From assembly GCA_011055585.1 (NCBI GenBank), contig DRGT01000174.1:1-6431 (forward strand): a DNA stretch of 6,431 nt, given 5' to 3'. Below are positions 1 through 6,074 of the stretch, piece by piece. The first letter of the stretch is position 1. Each line of letters opens with the position of its first letter. The notes beneath the pieces are model-generated. The model did no database searches. It was not told the origin of the DNA and was given only the letters and a program-made list of their open reading frames with translations. This DNA comes from Candidatus Nitrosopumilus sp. Lineage in GTDB: Archaea; Thermoproteota; Nitrososphaeria; Nitrososphaerales; Nitrosopumilaceae. The position numbers were made by a program, and so were the translations under genes.

Positions 1-1
1 A

Positions 2-919
2 GCTATGGGCCGTGCATTTGTTAATGCACCAGACATGGCTGCAGCTGAAGAACTAATTAAAAATGTAAATATCTATAATTTATCTGAAGTTGATAATTCT
101 CCACAAGTACAATTCTTTGATGTGAGTGGAGAATCATTAAAGTTATCACATCCTCAAACTGAAGGTTTTTGGGAGTTCTTACATGAAGTTTATTCTAAAG
201 AGACCGTTGTTAGACCTGAAGACAAAAATCTAATTGGATTGATGCATACAATAGGAATAGTACCTGGTGAGCCATTTCAACCTGATGATCGCTCCAAAGA
301 GATCCTGGATAAAGCAGCCGTTGTAGCAGATTTGATGGCAAGAAATATTGCATATGATTCTCCTGTCAAAGAACCATTCCTTTTCTATCCTGACAAGAAC
401 TGGGAATTGGCATTTATGACTAAAAATCCACGCTATGAAGATGAACGGGGGGCTACACAGATTGAACAAAGAATGTCTTTTATGTATCAGGCAATTACAA
501 CCGCAGATGCAATGGTACTTGAACTTGTAGGAAAGGGTTCAAAATATCTAGGAACTTATAGAGATGCTGATGAAAATTTTCTAATTGGTTCAAATTCGTA
601 CCACTTGAACATACCAGCAAACGTACCTGCTGAAAACTTTTGGTCTTTAGTTGTTTATGATGCAGAAACACGTTCTATGATCAAAAATGATGTACAGCCA
701 TTACCTGCAATTAGATCACTAGATTCTGATAAATTAATACAAAATTCTGATGGCTCTTATGATGTGTATTTTGGACCAGAAGCTCCTGAAGATTTTGAAA
801 ACAATTGGGTAAAGACTAACGAAGGCGATGGATTTTTTGTATTTTTTAGATTCTATTCTCCAACTGAAGCATATTATGATAAAAGCTGGCAATTGCCAAT
901 GGTTGAAAAACTAGAATGA
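2..919 (+). CDS. DUF1254/DUF1214 domain-containing protein, 5'-truncated by window edge
   Basis: The reading frame is open from the window edge. The ATG at 5 is probably internal, because homologues run on well upstream of this region. Counting from that ATG, residues 1-120 match the link after the DUF1254 domain (a M-x-R-A-F-x-N-A-P-D start, DLMARNIAYDSP near 109-120). Residues 190-304 match the C-terminal DUF1214 domain: HLNIPANVPAENFWSLVVYD near 200-219, then DGSYDVYFGPEAP, NNWVKT and FFRFYSPTEAYYDKSW, ending with the usual LP-x-(V/I)-E tail. Full-length members are usually about 450-500 residues, so roughly a third lies outside. No cysteine is present in the visible part. The biochemical role of the family is not settled. 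I believe members often sit near sulfatases of the type encoded next, which fits the context. The stop lies 60 bp before the sulfatase start and a promoter intervenes, so it may be a separate transcript. Whether it carries the N-terminal module of its neighbours cannot be seen. Confidence 0.88.
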   Translation, partial: AMGRAFVNAPDMAAAEELIKNVNIYNLSEVDNSPQVQFFDVSGESLKLSHPQTEGFWEFLHEVYSKETVVRPEDKNLIGLMHTIGIVPGEPFQPDDRSKEILDKAAVVADLMARNIAYDSPVKEPFLFYPDKNWELAFMTKNPRYEDERGATQIEQRMSFMYQAITTADAMVLELVGKGSKYLGTYRDADENFLIGSNSYHLNIPANVPAENFWSLVVYDAETRSMIKNDVQPLPAIRSLDSDKLIQNSDGSYDVYFGPEAPEDFENNWVKTNEGDGFFVFFRFYSPTEAYYDKSWQLPMVEKLE

Positions 920-941
920 ATGAGGTATCAATGAGGTATCA
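920..941. repeat. Perfect 11-bp tandem direct repeat upstream of sulfatase promoter
   Basis: The 11-mer ATGAGGTATCA occurs twice, head to tail, at 920-930 and 931-941, directly after the stop codon of the DUF1254 gene. Its core GTATCA appears a third time at 957-962, just downstream of the TATA box. Starts of the core are 11 and 21 bp apart, close to one and two helical turns, so the copies would lie on the same face of the DNA. This could be an operator for the cluster or a simple slippage duplication. Confidence 0.75.
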
Positions 942-943
942 CA

Positions 944-949
944 TTTTTT
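944..949 (+). terminator. Possible T-tract terminator of the DUF1254 gene
   Basis: A run of six T at 944-949 lies 25 bp beyond the DUF1254 stop codon. Archaeal termination can occur at short T tracts without a hairpin, and no convincing hairpin precedes this one. It overlaps the promoter of the next gene, so it may just be part of that promoter. Confidence 0.25.
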
Positions 950-956
950 AAATATA
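947..956 (+). promoter_or_regulatory. TATA box for the sulfatase cluster, likely leaderless start
   Basis: TTTAAATATA lies 33 bp (first base to first base) before the ATG at 980. Archaeal transcription usually starts about 22-27 bp beyond the TATA box, which puts the 5' end at or within a few bases of the ATG. No Shine-Dalgarno sequence is visible before the ATG, consistent with a leaderless message. It is flanked on both sides by GTATCA copies. Confidence 0.6.
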
Positions 957-979
957 GTATCAAATTACGAAATTAGGGC

Positions 980-2833
980 ATGCGAGCAGCGATATCACTT
1001 CTTATTATTCCACTAATTCTTTCAATCGGAATTGTACCAGCTTTGCCCTTTGCTGATGCTTTAGAAGATAAAGATGCAGAAACACAATGCAGAGAAGGAC
1101 TAGTTCTAGTTTTTAGAATTAATGCAAATAACTATGTCTGTGTTTCTGAAAGTACCGCAGATAAATGGGAACGATATGGAATTGCAGAGCGAGTTGGAGA
1201 TACTTTTGAAAATGAAATCGAAGAACCCACTTCAGAAGAATTTGTAGCAGAAGAAACTCAAATACAAAATGAATTTGAAGAACTTAATGCTGTATATGCA
1301 CAGTTAACCGAACAACCAAACATAATTGTAATAATGCCAGATGATGTTGGTTGGTATAACATTGGTGCATACCATGATGGAATAATGGCTGGCATTACCC
1401 CTAACATTGACAAGATAGCAGAACAGGGAATGCGGTTTACAGACTATTACGCTGATCCTAGCTGCACAGCAGGACGTTCAAGTTTAATCACTGGAGAGTT
1501 ACCAATTCGTACAGGTCTAACAACTGTTGGACAAGCAGGTTCAGAAATTGGAATGCCTGCAGAAGCTCCAACAATTGCAACTATTTTGAAATCTATGGGA
1601 TACAACACAGGACAGTTTGGCAAAAATCATTTTGGTGACTTGAACAAACATCTTCCAACAGTTCATGGATTTGATGAATTTTTTGGTTATTTGTATCACC
1701 TTGATACATTAGAAGATCCATTTCAGCGCACATACCCACAAGAACTAAACCTGATTCTTGGACCACGTAACATGGTTCACACCTGGGCAAGTGATGTAGA
1801 TGATAATACAGTTGATCCTAGATGGGGCAAGGTTGGCAAACAAGTAATCGAAGATGCTGGTACAGTTCCACCAGAACGTATGAAAACTTTGGACAGTGAG
1901 ATTCTAGATCATTCAATTAACTTTATGCAAAAATCACTTGATGAAGACAAACCATTCTTTGCATGGATTAATCCATCACGAATGCATGTTGTTACACACC
2001 TGAGTGATCATTATGATAGTTTAAGAAATTCAGAAAATGGTTGGACGGTCTACGAGGCAGGTATGGTAGAAGTGGATGATTTAGTTGGCGATGTAATGAA
2101 TTTTCTTGAAACTAATGGAATTAAAGAAAACACTATTGTTGTTTTTACCACCGATAATGGAGCAGAGGTCTTCACATGGCCAGATGGTGGAATGACTCCA
2201 TTTAGAGGAACAAAGGGTCAGATTCTAGAAGGAGGAATGCGTGTGCCCATGCTTGTACAATGGCCAGGACACATTCCAGTTGGTACAGTTGAAAATGGAT
2301 TAATGTCAGGACTTGATTGGTTACCAACACTTGTTGCAGCTGCTGGCAATCCAAACATAACAGAGGAGCTCAAAGAAGGAAAAACTATGGGGGATACAAC
2401 ATACAAAGTTCATCTTGATGGATACGACCAACTTGATTTGCTAACAGGTAATGGCCCATCAAACCGTAATGTGATTTACTATTTTGCTCAAGATCAACTA
2501 GGAGCAGTTCGGGTTGGCGATTTCAAGTACCGATTTATTGATCAGCCAAACGGATGGTTAGGCGAAACAGTCGAAGTTGGATGGCCCATCATAACAAACT
2601 TGCGATTAGATCCATTTGAAAGAGCTGGAATGCCATCAGATGGAACTGATAAAGGTTCATTAGCATATTACAATTATTTTGTGTATGAGTTTTGGCGTTT
2701 TGTTGAATCACAACAAAAAGTTGAAGAGTTGGTTTTTACCTTTGTCGATTATCCCCCAATGCAGGATCCTGCATCATTTAATCTAGATGCGGTTAAGAAA
2801 AAAATTGAAAAAATGAGGAGTTTAGCAGAATAA
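980..2833 (+). CDS. Exported arylsulfatase (formylglycine-dependent, alkaline phosphatase superfamily) with archaeal N-terminal module
   Basis: This is a predicted sulfatase that hydrolyses sulfate esters outside the cytoplasm. Residues 1-27 form a signal peptide (IIPLIL core, A-D-A at 25-27), 37-73 a two-cysteine module (C37, C54), 74-108 a Glu-rich linker, and about 112-617 the sulfatase body. All expected active-site residues are visible: metal ligands D121, D122, D392 and N393; the nucleophile C162 in CTAGR with R166; K215 and H217 in GKNHFGD; H336; and K412 in RGTKG. C-x-A-x-R is an accepted variant of the C-x-P-x-R formylglycine signature. The body closely resembles a subfamily I know mainly from bacteria, including its C-terminal tail (PASFNLD near 597-603). 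That family is about 500-560 residues, so the extra length is the N-terminal extension. An in-frame stop at 974-976 fixes ATG 980 as the first possible start. No maturase for C162 is encoded in this window. It heads a probable three-gene operon. The substrate is unknown, and an aryl sulfate is not implied. Confidence 0.93.
   Translation: MRAAISLLIIPLILSIGIVPALPFADALEDKDAETQCREGLVLVFRINANNYVCVSESTADKWERYGIAERVGDTFENEIEEPTSEEFVAEETQIQNEFEELNAVYAQLTEQPNIIVIMPDDVGWYNIGAYHDGIMAGITPNIDKIAEQGMRFTDYYADPSCTAGRSSLITGELPIRTGLTTVGQAGSEIGMPAEAPTIATILKSMGYNTGQFGKNHFGDLNKHLPTVHGFDEFFGYLYHLDTLEDPFQRTYPQELNLILGPRNMVHTWASDVDDNTVDPRWGKVGKQVIEDAGTVPPERMKTLDSEILDHSINFMQKSLDEDKPFFAWINPSRMHVVTHLSDHYDSLRNSENGWTVYEAGMVEVDDLVGDVMNFLETNGIKENTIVVFTTDNGAEVFTWPDGGMTPFRGTKGQILEGGMRVPMLVQWPGHIPVGTVENGLMSGLDWLPTLVAAAGNPNITEELKEGKTMGDTTYKVHLDGYDQLDLLTGNGPSNRNVIYYFAQDQLGAVRVGDFKYRFIDQPNGWLGETVEVGWPIITNLRLDPFERAGMPSDGTDKGSLAYYNYFVYEFWRFVESQQKVEELVFTFVDYPPMQDPASFNLDAVKKKIEKMRSLAE
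1088..1198 (+). other. N-terminal two-cysteine module, copy 1 (in the sulfatase)
   Basis: Residues 37-73 of the sulfatase: C37, 16 intervening residues, C54, then VSESTADKWERYGIAERVG. It aligns with the modules at 2956-3060 and 4341-4451 in the next two genes. C37 and C54 are the only cysteines in the protein besides the catalytic C162, so a disulfide is likely. I recall similar sequences behind signal peptides in other thaumarchaeal secreted proteins. The function is unknown; surface retention or folding is a guess. Confidence 0.7.
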
Positions 2834-2856
2834 ACTACATGAAAGAATTCTATGAC

Positions 2857-4251
2857 ATGGATAACAAAACATTACTTGCAATTATTCCATTAATTCTTAC
2901 AATCGGAATTATTCCTACAATTTCATCTATTGATATACCTGAATACATTCAAATTTGCGTTGATAAAGTTTGGATTGAAAGTGTCAATAACAGAATCGCA
3001 TGTGTAACTCCTACTACTGCCGAAAAGCTAGTTGAACGAGGTTGGGGAACCCTGTTAGATATTGAAAAAGTAATGGAAGACACTTCAGATGAAAAATCTA
3101 TCACTCCTGTTGTTTCAGGAGGGACATATCCAATTACTGAAACTCCAATAATTGGAAATCCTGAAAAAGAATTTCCAAAAAATTATGTTCCTGGAACTGA
3201 AGAGCTTGCTGAAGATGAAATTAGATTAACATTTTTGGGAACAGGGATGCCTTTTCCAACTCGTAATCAAGCTGCGGCTGGAGTATTGATGGAGTTTGGT
3301 AATGGAGATATTTTGATGTTTGACGTTGGTAGTGGAACAGTTGCAAATTTTAACAGTATGAAAATATCTCCAGCTGACCTTACAAAATTCTTCATCACCC
3401 ATCTACATACTGATCATCAGGGAGACTTGGACATGTTTTGGGCTCAGGGGGTGGCTTTTGGTAGAGTTGATCCTATGCATGTATGGGGACCATCAGGGGA
3501 TGGACATGCATTAGGGATAGAAGCTTTTGTTGATGGAGTTCTTGCAGCAAATCTTTGGGATCTCGCATCACGTACGGGACATATCCCAACAAGCGGTGCA
3601 GTAATTATTCCACATGAATTTGATTGGAGTAAATCTCAAGTTGTATATGATGAGAATGGAATTCAAGTAACAGCATTTCCTGCTATTCATGTAATGGCTG
3701 GAGCTGTAAGTTACAAAATAGAATACATGGGAACATCTGTTGTTTATTCTGGTGATACTAAAATCAACCAGTTTATGGTAGAACAAGGACAAGACGTAGA
3801 TCTTTTAATCCATGAAACATTCCTCCCATCAGATATTTTAGCTGAAAAAACTGGAATGGACCCAGAAGCGGCTAGTGTTGTAACTAATGAATTTCACACT
3901 ACAGCTAAAGCAGCAGGAGTAATTTTTGAATTAACTCAATCAAAAATGGGTGTAATGTATCATACATGGGTAACCGAAGAAACAATACCGCTACTCTTTG
4001 ATGAATTACGAATACCCTATCTAGGACCCGTAACTTTGGCACAGGATTTTACAGTTTTCAACATAACTCCAGATTCTATTGTAGTCAGACAAGCATTAGT
4101 TGACGATGCTCCTTGGCCAATAGTTCCAAAATCAAGTGCAGAATCCGAATTAGATACAGAAAATGCTTCTGAGTTACCAGAATGGATATTAGAATATACT
4201 ATAGATGTTGAGGAAGCAATTAAGGAAATATTAGAAAAGAGGAATAATTGA
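2857..4251 (+). CDS. Exported MBL-fold metallo-hydrolase (RNase Z-like / GntH-like family) with archaeal N-terminal module
   Basis: This is a predicted zinc hydrolase of 464 residues acting outside the cytoplasm. An in-frame ATG at 2839 would add six residues, but the start at 2857 gives a leader that aligns without gaps with both neighbours, with proline at residue 11 in each. Residues 1-24 are the signal peptide, 34-68 the two-cysteine module (C34, C49, the only cysteines), and about 122-410 the MBL domain. Visible motifs: TFLGTGMPFPTR at the domain start; metal-binding H182-x-H184-x-D186-H187; H278 in PAIH; D300 in YSGDT; H319 in LIHE; H347 in EFHT; H369 in MYHTW. The pattern, including the GPVTLAQDFTVFNIT tail, matches a bacterial family that databases often name guanitoxin-biosynthesis GntH. 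That name is not evidence of guanitoxin here. About 40 residues after the domain look like an acidic linker and an amphipathic helix. It lies 23 bp after the sulfatase and overlaps the next gene by 4 bp. Some MBL-fold enzymes are sulfatases, so a second esterase activity is possible but unproven. Confidence 0.88.
   Translation: MDNKTLLAIIPLILTIGIIPTISSIDIPEYIQICVDKVWIESVNNRIACVTPTTAEKLVERGWGTLLDIEKVMEDTSDEKSITPVVSGGTYPITETPIIGNPEKEFPKNYVPGTEELAEDEIRLTFLGTGMPFPTRNQAAAGVLMEFGNGDILMFDVGSGTVANFNSMKISPADLTKFFITHLHTDHQGDLDMFWAQGVAFGRVDPMHVWGPSGDGHALGIEAFVDGVLAANLWDLASRTGHIPTSGAVIIPHEFDWSKSQVVYDENGIQVTAFPAIHVMAGAVSYKIEYMGTSVVYSGDTKINQFMVEQGQDVDLLIHETFLPSDILAEKTGMDPEAASVVTNEFHTTAKAAGVIFELTQSKMGVMYHTWVTEETIPLLFDELRIPYLGPVTLAQDFTVFNITPDSIVVRQALVDDAPWPIVPKSSAESELDTENASELPEWILEYTIDVEEAIKEILEKRNN
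2956..3060 (+). other. N-terminal two-cysteine module, copy 2 (in the MBL hydrolase)
   Basis: Residues 34-68 counted from the start at 2857: C34, 14 intervening residues, C49, then VTPTTAEKLVERGWGTLLD. The cysteine spacing is two shorter than in the other two copies, and the tryptophan of the W-x-x-x-G motif is replaced by leucine. The C-V-x-P-x-T-A-x-K-L-x-E-R-G-W-G form is one I recall from several thaumarchaeal secreted proteins. Confidence 0.68.
4239..4244 (+). promoter_or_regulatory. Ribosome binding site supporting the TTG start at 4248
   Basis: GAGGAA lies inside the end of the MBL gene, three bases before a TTG codon that overlaps its stop codon (TTGA). It is complementary to the usual anti-Shine-Dalgarno core but closer than the best spacing. 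Together with the signal peptide beginning exactly there, it supports TTG as the start. Confidence 0.5.
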
Positions 4252-6011
4252 TTTTCAAAATATTACTAACCATTATTCCATTAATCGCATTTGTATTTCT
4301 TACAAACTATGATGTTTATGCACAAGAAATTGATTTCGAATGTCCAAAAAATGAAGTTGTTGTTGTAAGAACAACAAATCCAAATCCAATATGTGTTAAT
4401 GAATCAACTGCACATCGATGGGTTGCACTAGGACTAGCAGAAATTGTTGGCGAACCGATAAAGGAAGAAACTGAAGAATCTATCCCAGAAATTGAAGAAT
4501 CACCCGAAGAAACTATTCCAGATTTTCAATACACATCAATTCCAAATGACCTTTCTCGAGCTCAATCTTCTCTAGTAACTATTTCAGGTGGAGAATTAAC
4601 AGAACCAATCACATTTCAAACATTTTCTAAAGTTGAACCTGGAGACCAACCTGATTACATAACATCATTTTATGATTTAGGATTTGACACGTATTTTTCT
4701 CTAGAATCCAATCCTAGTACCGATAAAATTGAATTTTATAAGCTTGTTGCAAAGACTATCAATCCTGGAAAGGCTCCAGAATTATTTGATGTAAGTATTG
4801 ATGTTTTGGCTGGTGATAATTCAGTAATTATAACAGTAAACTATCCAAAATGTAGAATTACAAATTATACTCCTTACTCTCAAGAATTCGTTCTTTTTTA
4901 CCAGTATTCAGATGCAATTAATGAAGAAATTAGAGATAGAGTAGTTCTGTATTGTTCTGGTTTGAATTTACAAGTTTATGACGATGAAGATCAAAAAATA
5001 ATTCCAACTAAATTACTGCCCTTTATTCCATCTGAGGATACAAGCGTTCAAGGCTATGTAGCTCATTTCTTCGGAACAGATTTTGATGGACTTTACACCG
5101 TTGAAACATTTTCAGATTTTTCACCATCACAAAATTTTATTGAAACACCTTTTGATGTAATCACTATTCCAGGATTTGATTTTGATTCAACACCTCAATT
5201 CTTTTTGGAATCATTACCAAGTAAAGACAAAGATGATCTTTACAGATATTTTGCAAAATGGGTTAACCCAGGCCAACCTCCTGAACTCGTTAACGTAAGT
5301 ATAGACATGATTACAGGAAATGGAACAATCCTTCAGAGATGGAATTACATTGATTGCACTCTTTATGACTATACGATGCATCTTGAAGATAGTCTTTTGA
5401 AATTTTCTTACACTGGAGAACAAGCTCCTGAAATTAGAGACAAAAGTGAATTTACTTGCCTTGGAATGAATCTAGAGATTACTGGAGACAAACCTTTAGA
5501 AAAATTTCCAATAAAAGATCCAAAGTTTTTTGAAGAAGAACGAATTATTTCTCCAACAATTCCTGAATCAACTGAACGAGCTCAATCTTTTAAAATTAGT
5601 GTTTTTGGCGGTGAACTTACTCAAATTCACGTATCAGATAAGCTTCAAAAATTTGAACCACTACGAAGAGATAGAGGACCATTTACTCCACTTGGCCATG
5701 ACAAACAATATGACTTTGGATTCATAATAGAATCCCTACCACAAAAAGAAAAAGCACCGTTTTACGAATTTATTTCTAGTTACATTAATCCAGGAAAAAC
5801 ACCAGAACCCTTTGATGTTTACATTGATACAGTTAATGGAGATGGAACTACTCTTCATAGATTACAATATACTAATTGTGATTCAGTAGATTTCTGGTGG
5901 TATCTACAACAAGCCAATTGGGTCTATCAATTTTCACAAAAAGAACAGGATGAAATTCGTGAGAGGTATATTTTTTATTGTGAAGGATTTGGGATAGATT
6001 TTCCTAAATAA
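4248..6011 (+). CDS. Exported triple-repeat protein of unknown function with archaeal N-terminal module
   Basis: I do not recognise a named family. Translation probably starts at TTG 4248, which overlaps the stop of the MBL gene by four bases. From there the 587-residue product has a clean signal peptide (IIPLIAFVF, cleavage likely after V-Y-A at 23-25), with proline at residue 11 as in both upstream proteins. Residues 32-68 are the two-cysteine module (C32, C49), and 69-95 a Glu/Pro-rich linker. Three copies of one domain follow, at about 103-243, 265-412 and 442-584. Each contains NPG-x-x-PE-x-x-x-V-x-ID-x-x-x-G(D/N), a first cysteine, then a second cysteine exactly 34 positions later followed by x-G-(L/M/F). 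The protein has eight cysteines, all in these pairs. Several N-x-S/T sequons are present (N51, N206, N349, N358). No catalytic motif, membrane anchor or lipobox is visible. A binding, structural or cell-surface role alongside the two upstream enzymes is inferred from position and shared leader only. Confidence 0.85.
   Translation: MIFKILLTIIPLIAFVFLTNYDVYAQEIDFECPKNEVVVVRTTNPNPICVNESTAHRWVALGLAEIVGEPIKEETEESIPEIEESPEETIPDFQYTSIPNDLSRAQSSLVTISGGELTEPITFQTFSKVEPGDQPDYITSFYDLGFDTYFSLESNPSTDKIEFYKLVAKTINPGKAPELFDVSIDVLAGDNSVIITVNYPKCRITNYTPYSQEFVLFYQYSDAINEEIRDRVVLYCSGLNLQVYDDEDQKIIPTKLLPFIPSEDTSVQGYVAHFFGTDFDGLYTVETFSDFSPSQNFIETPFDVITIPGFDFDSTPQFFLESLPSKDKDDLYRYFAKWVNPGQPPELVNVSIDMITGNGTILQRWNYIDCTLYDYTMHLEDSLLKFSYTGEQAPEIRDKSEFTCLGMNLEITGDKPLEKFPIKDPKFFEEERIISPTIPESTERAQSFKISVFGGELTQIHVSDKLQKFEPLRRDRGPFTPLGHDKQYDFGFIIESLPQKEKAPFYEFISSYINPGKTPEPFDVYIDTVNGDGTTLHRLQYTNCDSVDFWWYLQQANWVYQFSQKEQDEIRERYIFYCEGFGIDFPK
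4341..4451 (+). other. N-terminal two-cysteine module, copy 3 (in the triple-repeat protein)
   Basis: Residues 32-68: C32, 16 intervening residues, C49, then VNESTAHRWVALGLAEIVG. It is closest to copy 1: same cysteine spacing, with the shared pattern V-x-E-S-T-A-x-x-W-x-x-x-G-(I/L)-A-E-x-V-G. The bodies that follow the two copies are unrelated. Confidence 0.72.
4554..4976 (+). repeat. Protein domain repeat 1 of 3
   Basis: Residues 103-243. It begins with SRAQSSLVTISGGELTEP and contains SLESNPSTDK, INPGKAPELFDVSIDVLAGD, C202, EEIRDRVVLY and C236. The first 20 or so residues are closest to repeat 3 (both have RAQS and GGELT), while the middle is about equally close to both other copies. Confidence 0.8.
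5040..5483 (+). repeat. Protein domain repeat 2 of 3
   Basis: Residues 265-412. It contains FLESLPSKDKDDLYRY, VNPGQPPELVNVSIDMITGN, C370, PEIRDKSEFT and C404. Its start is the most divergent of the three: GTDFDG stands where the other copies have GGELT. The first cysteine is 168 residues after that of repeat 1. Confidence 0.8.
5571..5999 (+). repeat. Protein domain repeat 3 of 3
   Basis: Residues 442-584. It begins with TERAQSFKISVFGGELTQ and contains IIESLPQKEKAPFYEF, INPGKTPEPFDVYIDTVNGD, C544, DEIRERYIFY and C578, ending three residues before the stop. The DNA CGAGCTCAATCTT is shared by the starts of repeats 1 and 3. Confidence 0.8.
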
Positions 6012-6030
6012 TTTACTCTTGATTAATGGA

Positions 6031-6040
6031 AAATATTAAA
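6031..6040 (+). promoter_or_regulatory. Candidate TATA box for the channel gene
   Basis: AAATATTAAA lies in the 63-bp gap after the repeat protein, 44 bp before the ATG at 6075. A transcript starting about 25 bp downstream would have a 5' leader of some 13-20 bases. No clear Shine-Dalgarno sequence is seen in that leader. The gap otherwise holds only a weakly T-rich stretch (6011-6020) that might serve for termination. Confidence 0.4.
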
Positions 6041-6074
6041 ATTCAGATTATAGGACAATTGTTGCGTAAGCATA

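Noticed and set aside
5..7. ATG at 5 as the true start of the DUF1254/DUF1214 gene
   Set aside because: The frame is open to the window edge and the protein would lack the DUF1254 portion that family members normally have, so truncation by the window is the simpler reading.
230..469. Antisense reading frames of 60-80 codons, here and at 1593-1790, 2218-2406, 3568-3792, 5214-5423 and 6023-6223
   Set aside because: Each lies wholly or mostly opposite a well-supported + strand gene, has low-complexity or unrecognisable protein sequence, and has no promoter or start context of its own.
1015..1033. AATTC...GAATT inverted repeat as a hairpin, also at 2892-2910
   Set aside because: The five-base AT-rich stem is too weak to call as a structure. 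Its conservation is explained by the general identity of the two leader regions.
2839..2856. Upstream ATG of the MBL gene, six codons before the chosen start
   Set aside because: It adds MKEFYD with acidic residues ahead of the signal peptide and breaks the gapless leader alignment with both neighbours. The nearest GAGGAG (2815-2820) is too far from it. It remains possible.
2857..4251. Guanitoxin biosynthesis role for the MBL protein
   Set aside because: Family resemblance to proteins carrying the GntH name is the only link. No other guanitoxin-type gene is present, and the protein is secreted.
5530..5727. A 65-codon + strand frame inside the triple-repeat gene
   Set aside because: It overlaps conserved repeat 3 in another frame, and its Asn/Leu/Lys-rich product is what an AT-rich gene read out of frame would give.
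6012..6074. Possible small RNA or hairpin terminator between the repeat protein and the channel gene
   Set aside because: No stem-loop or strong T run is visible in these 63 bases, only a TATA-like element.
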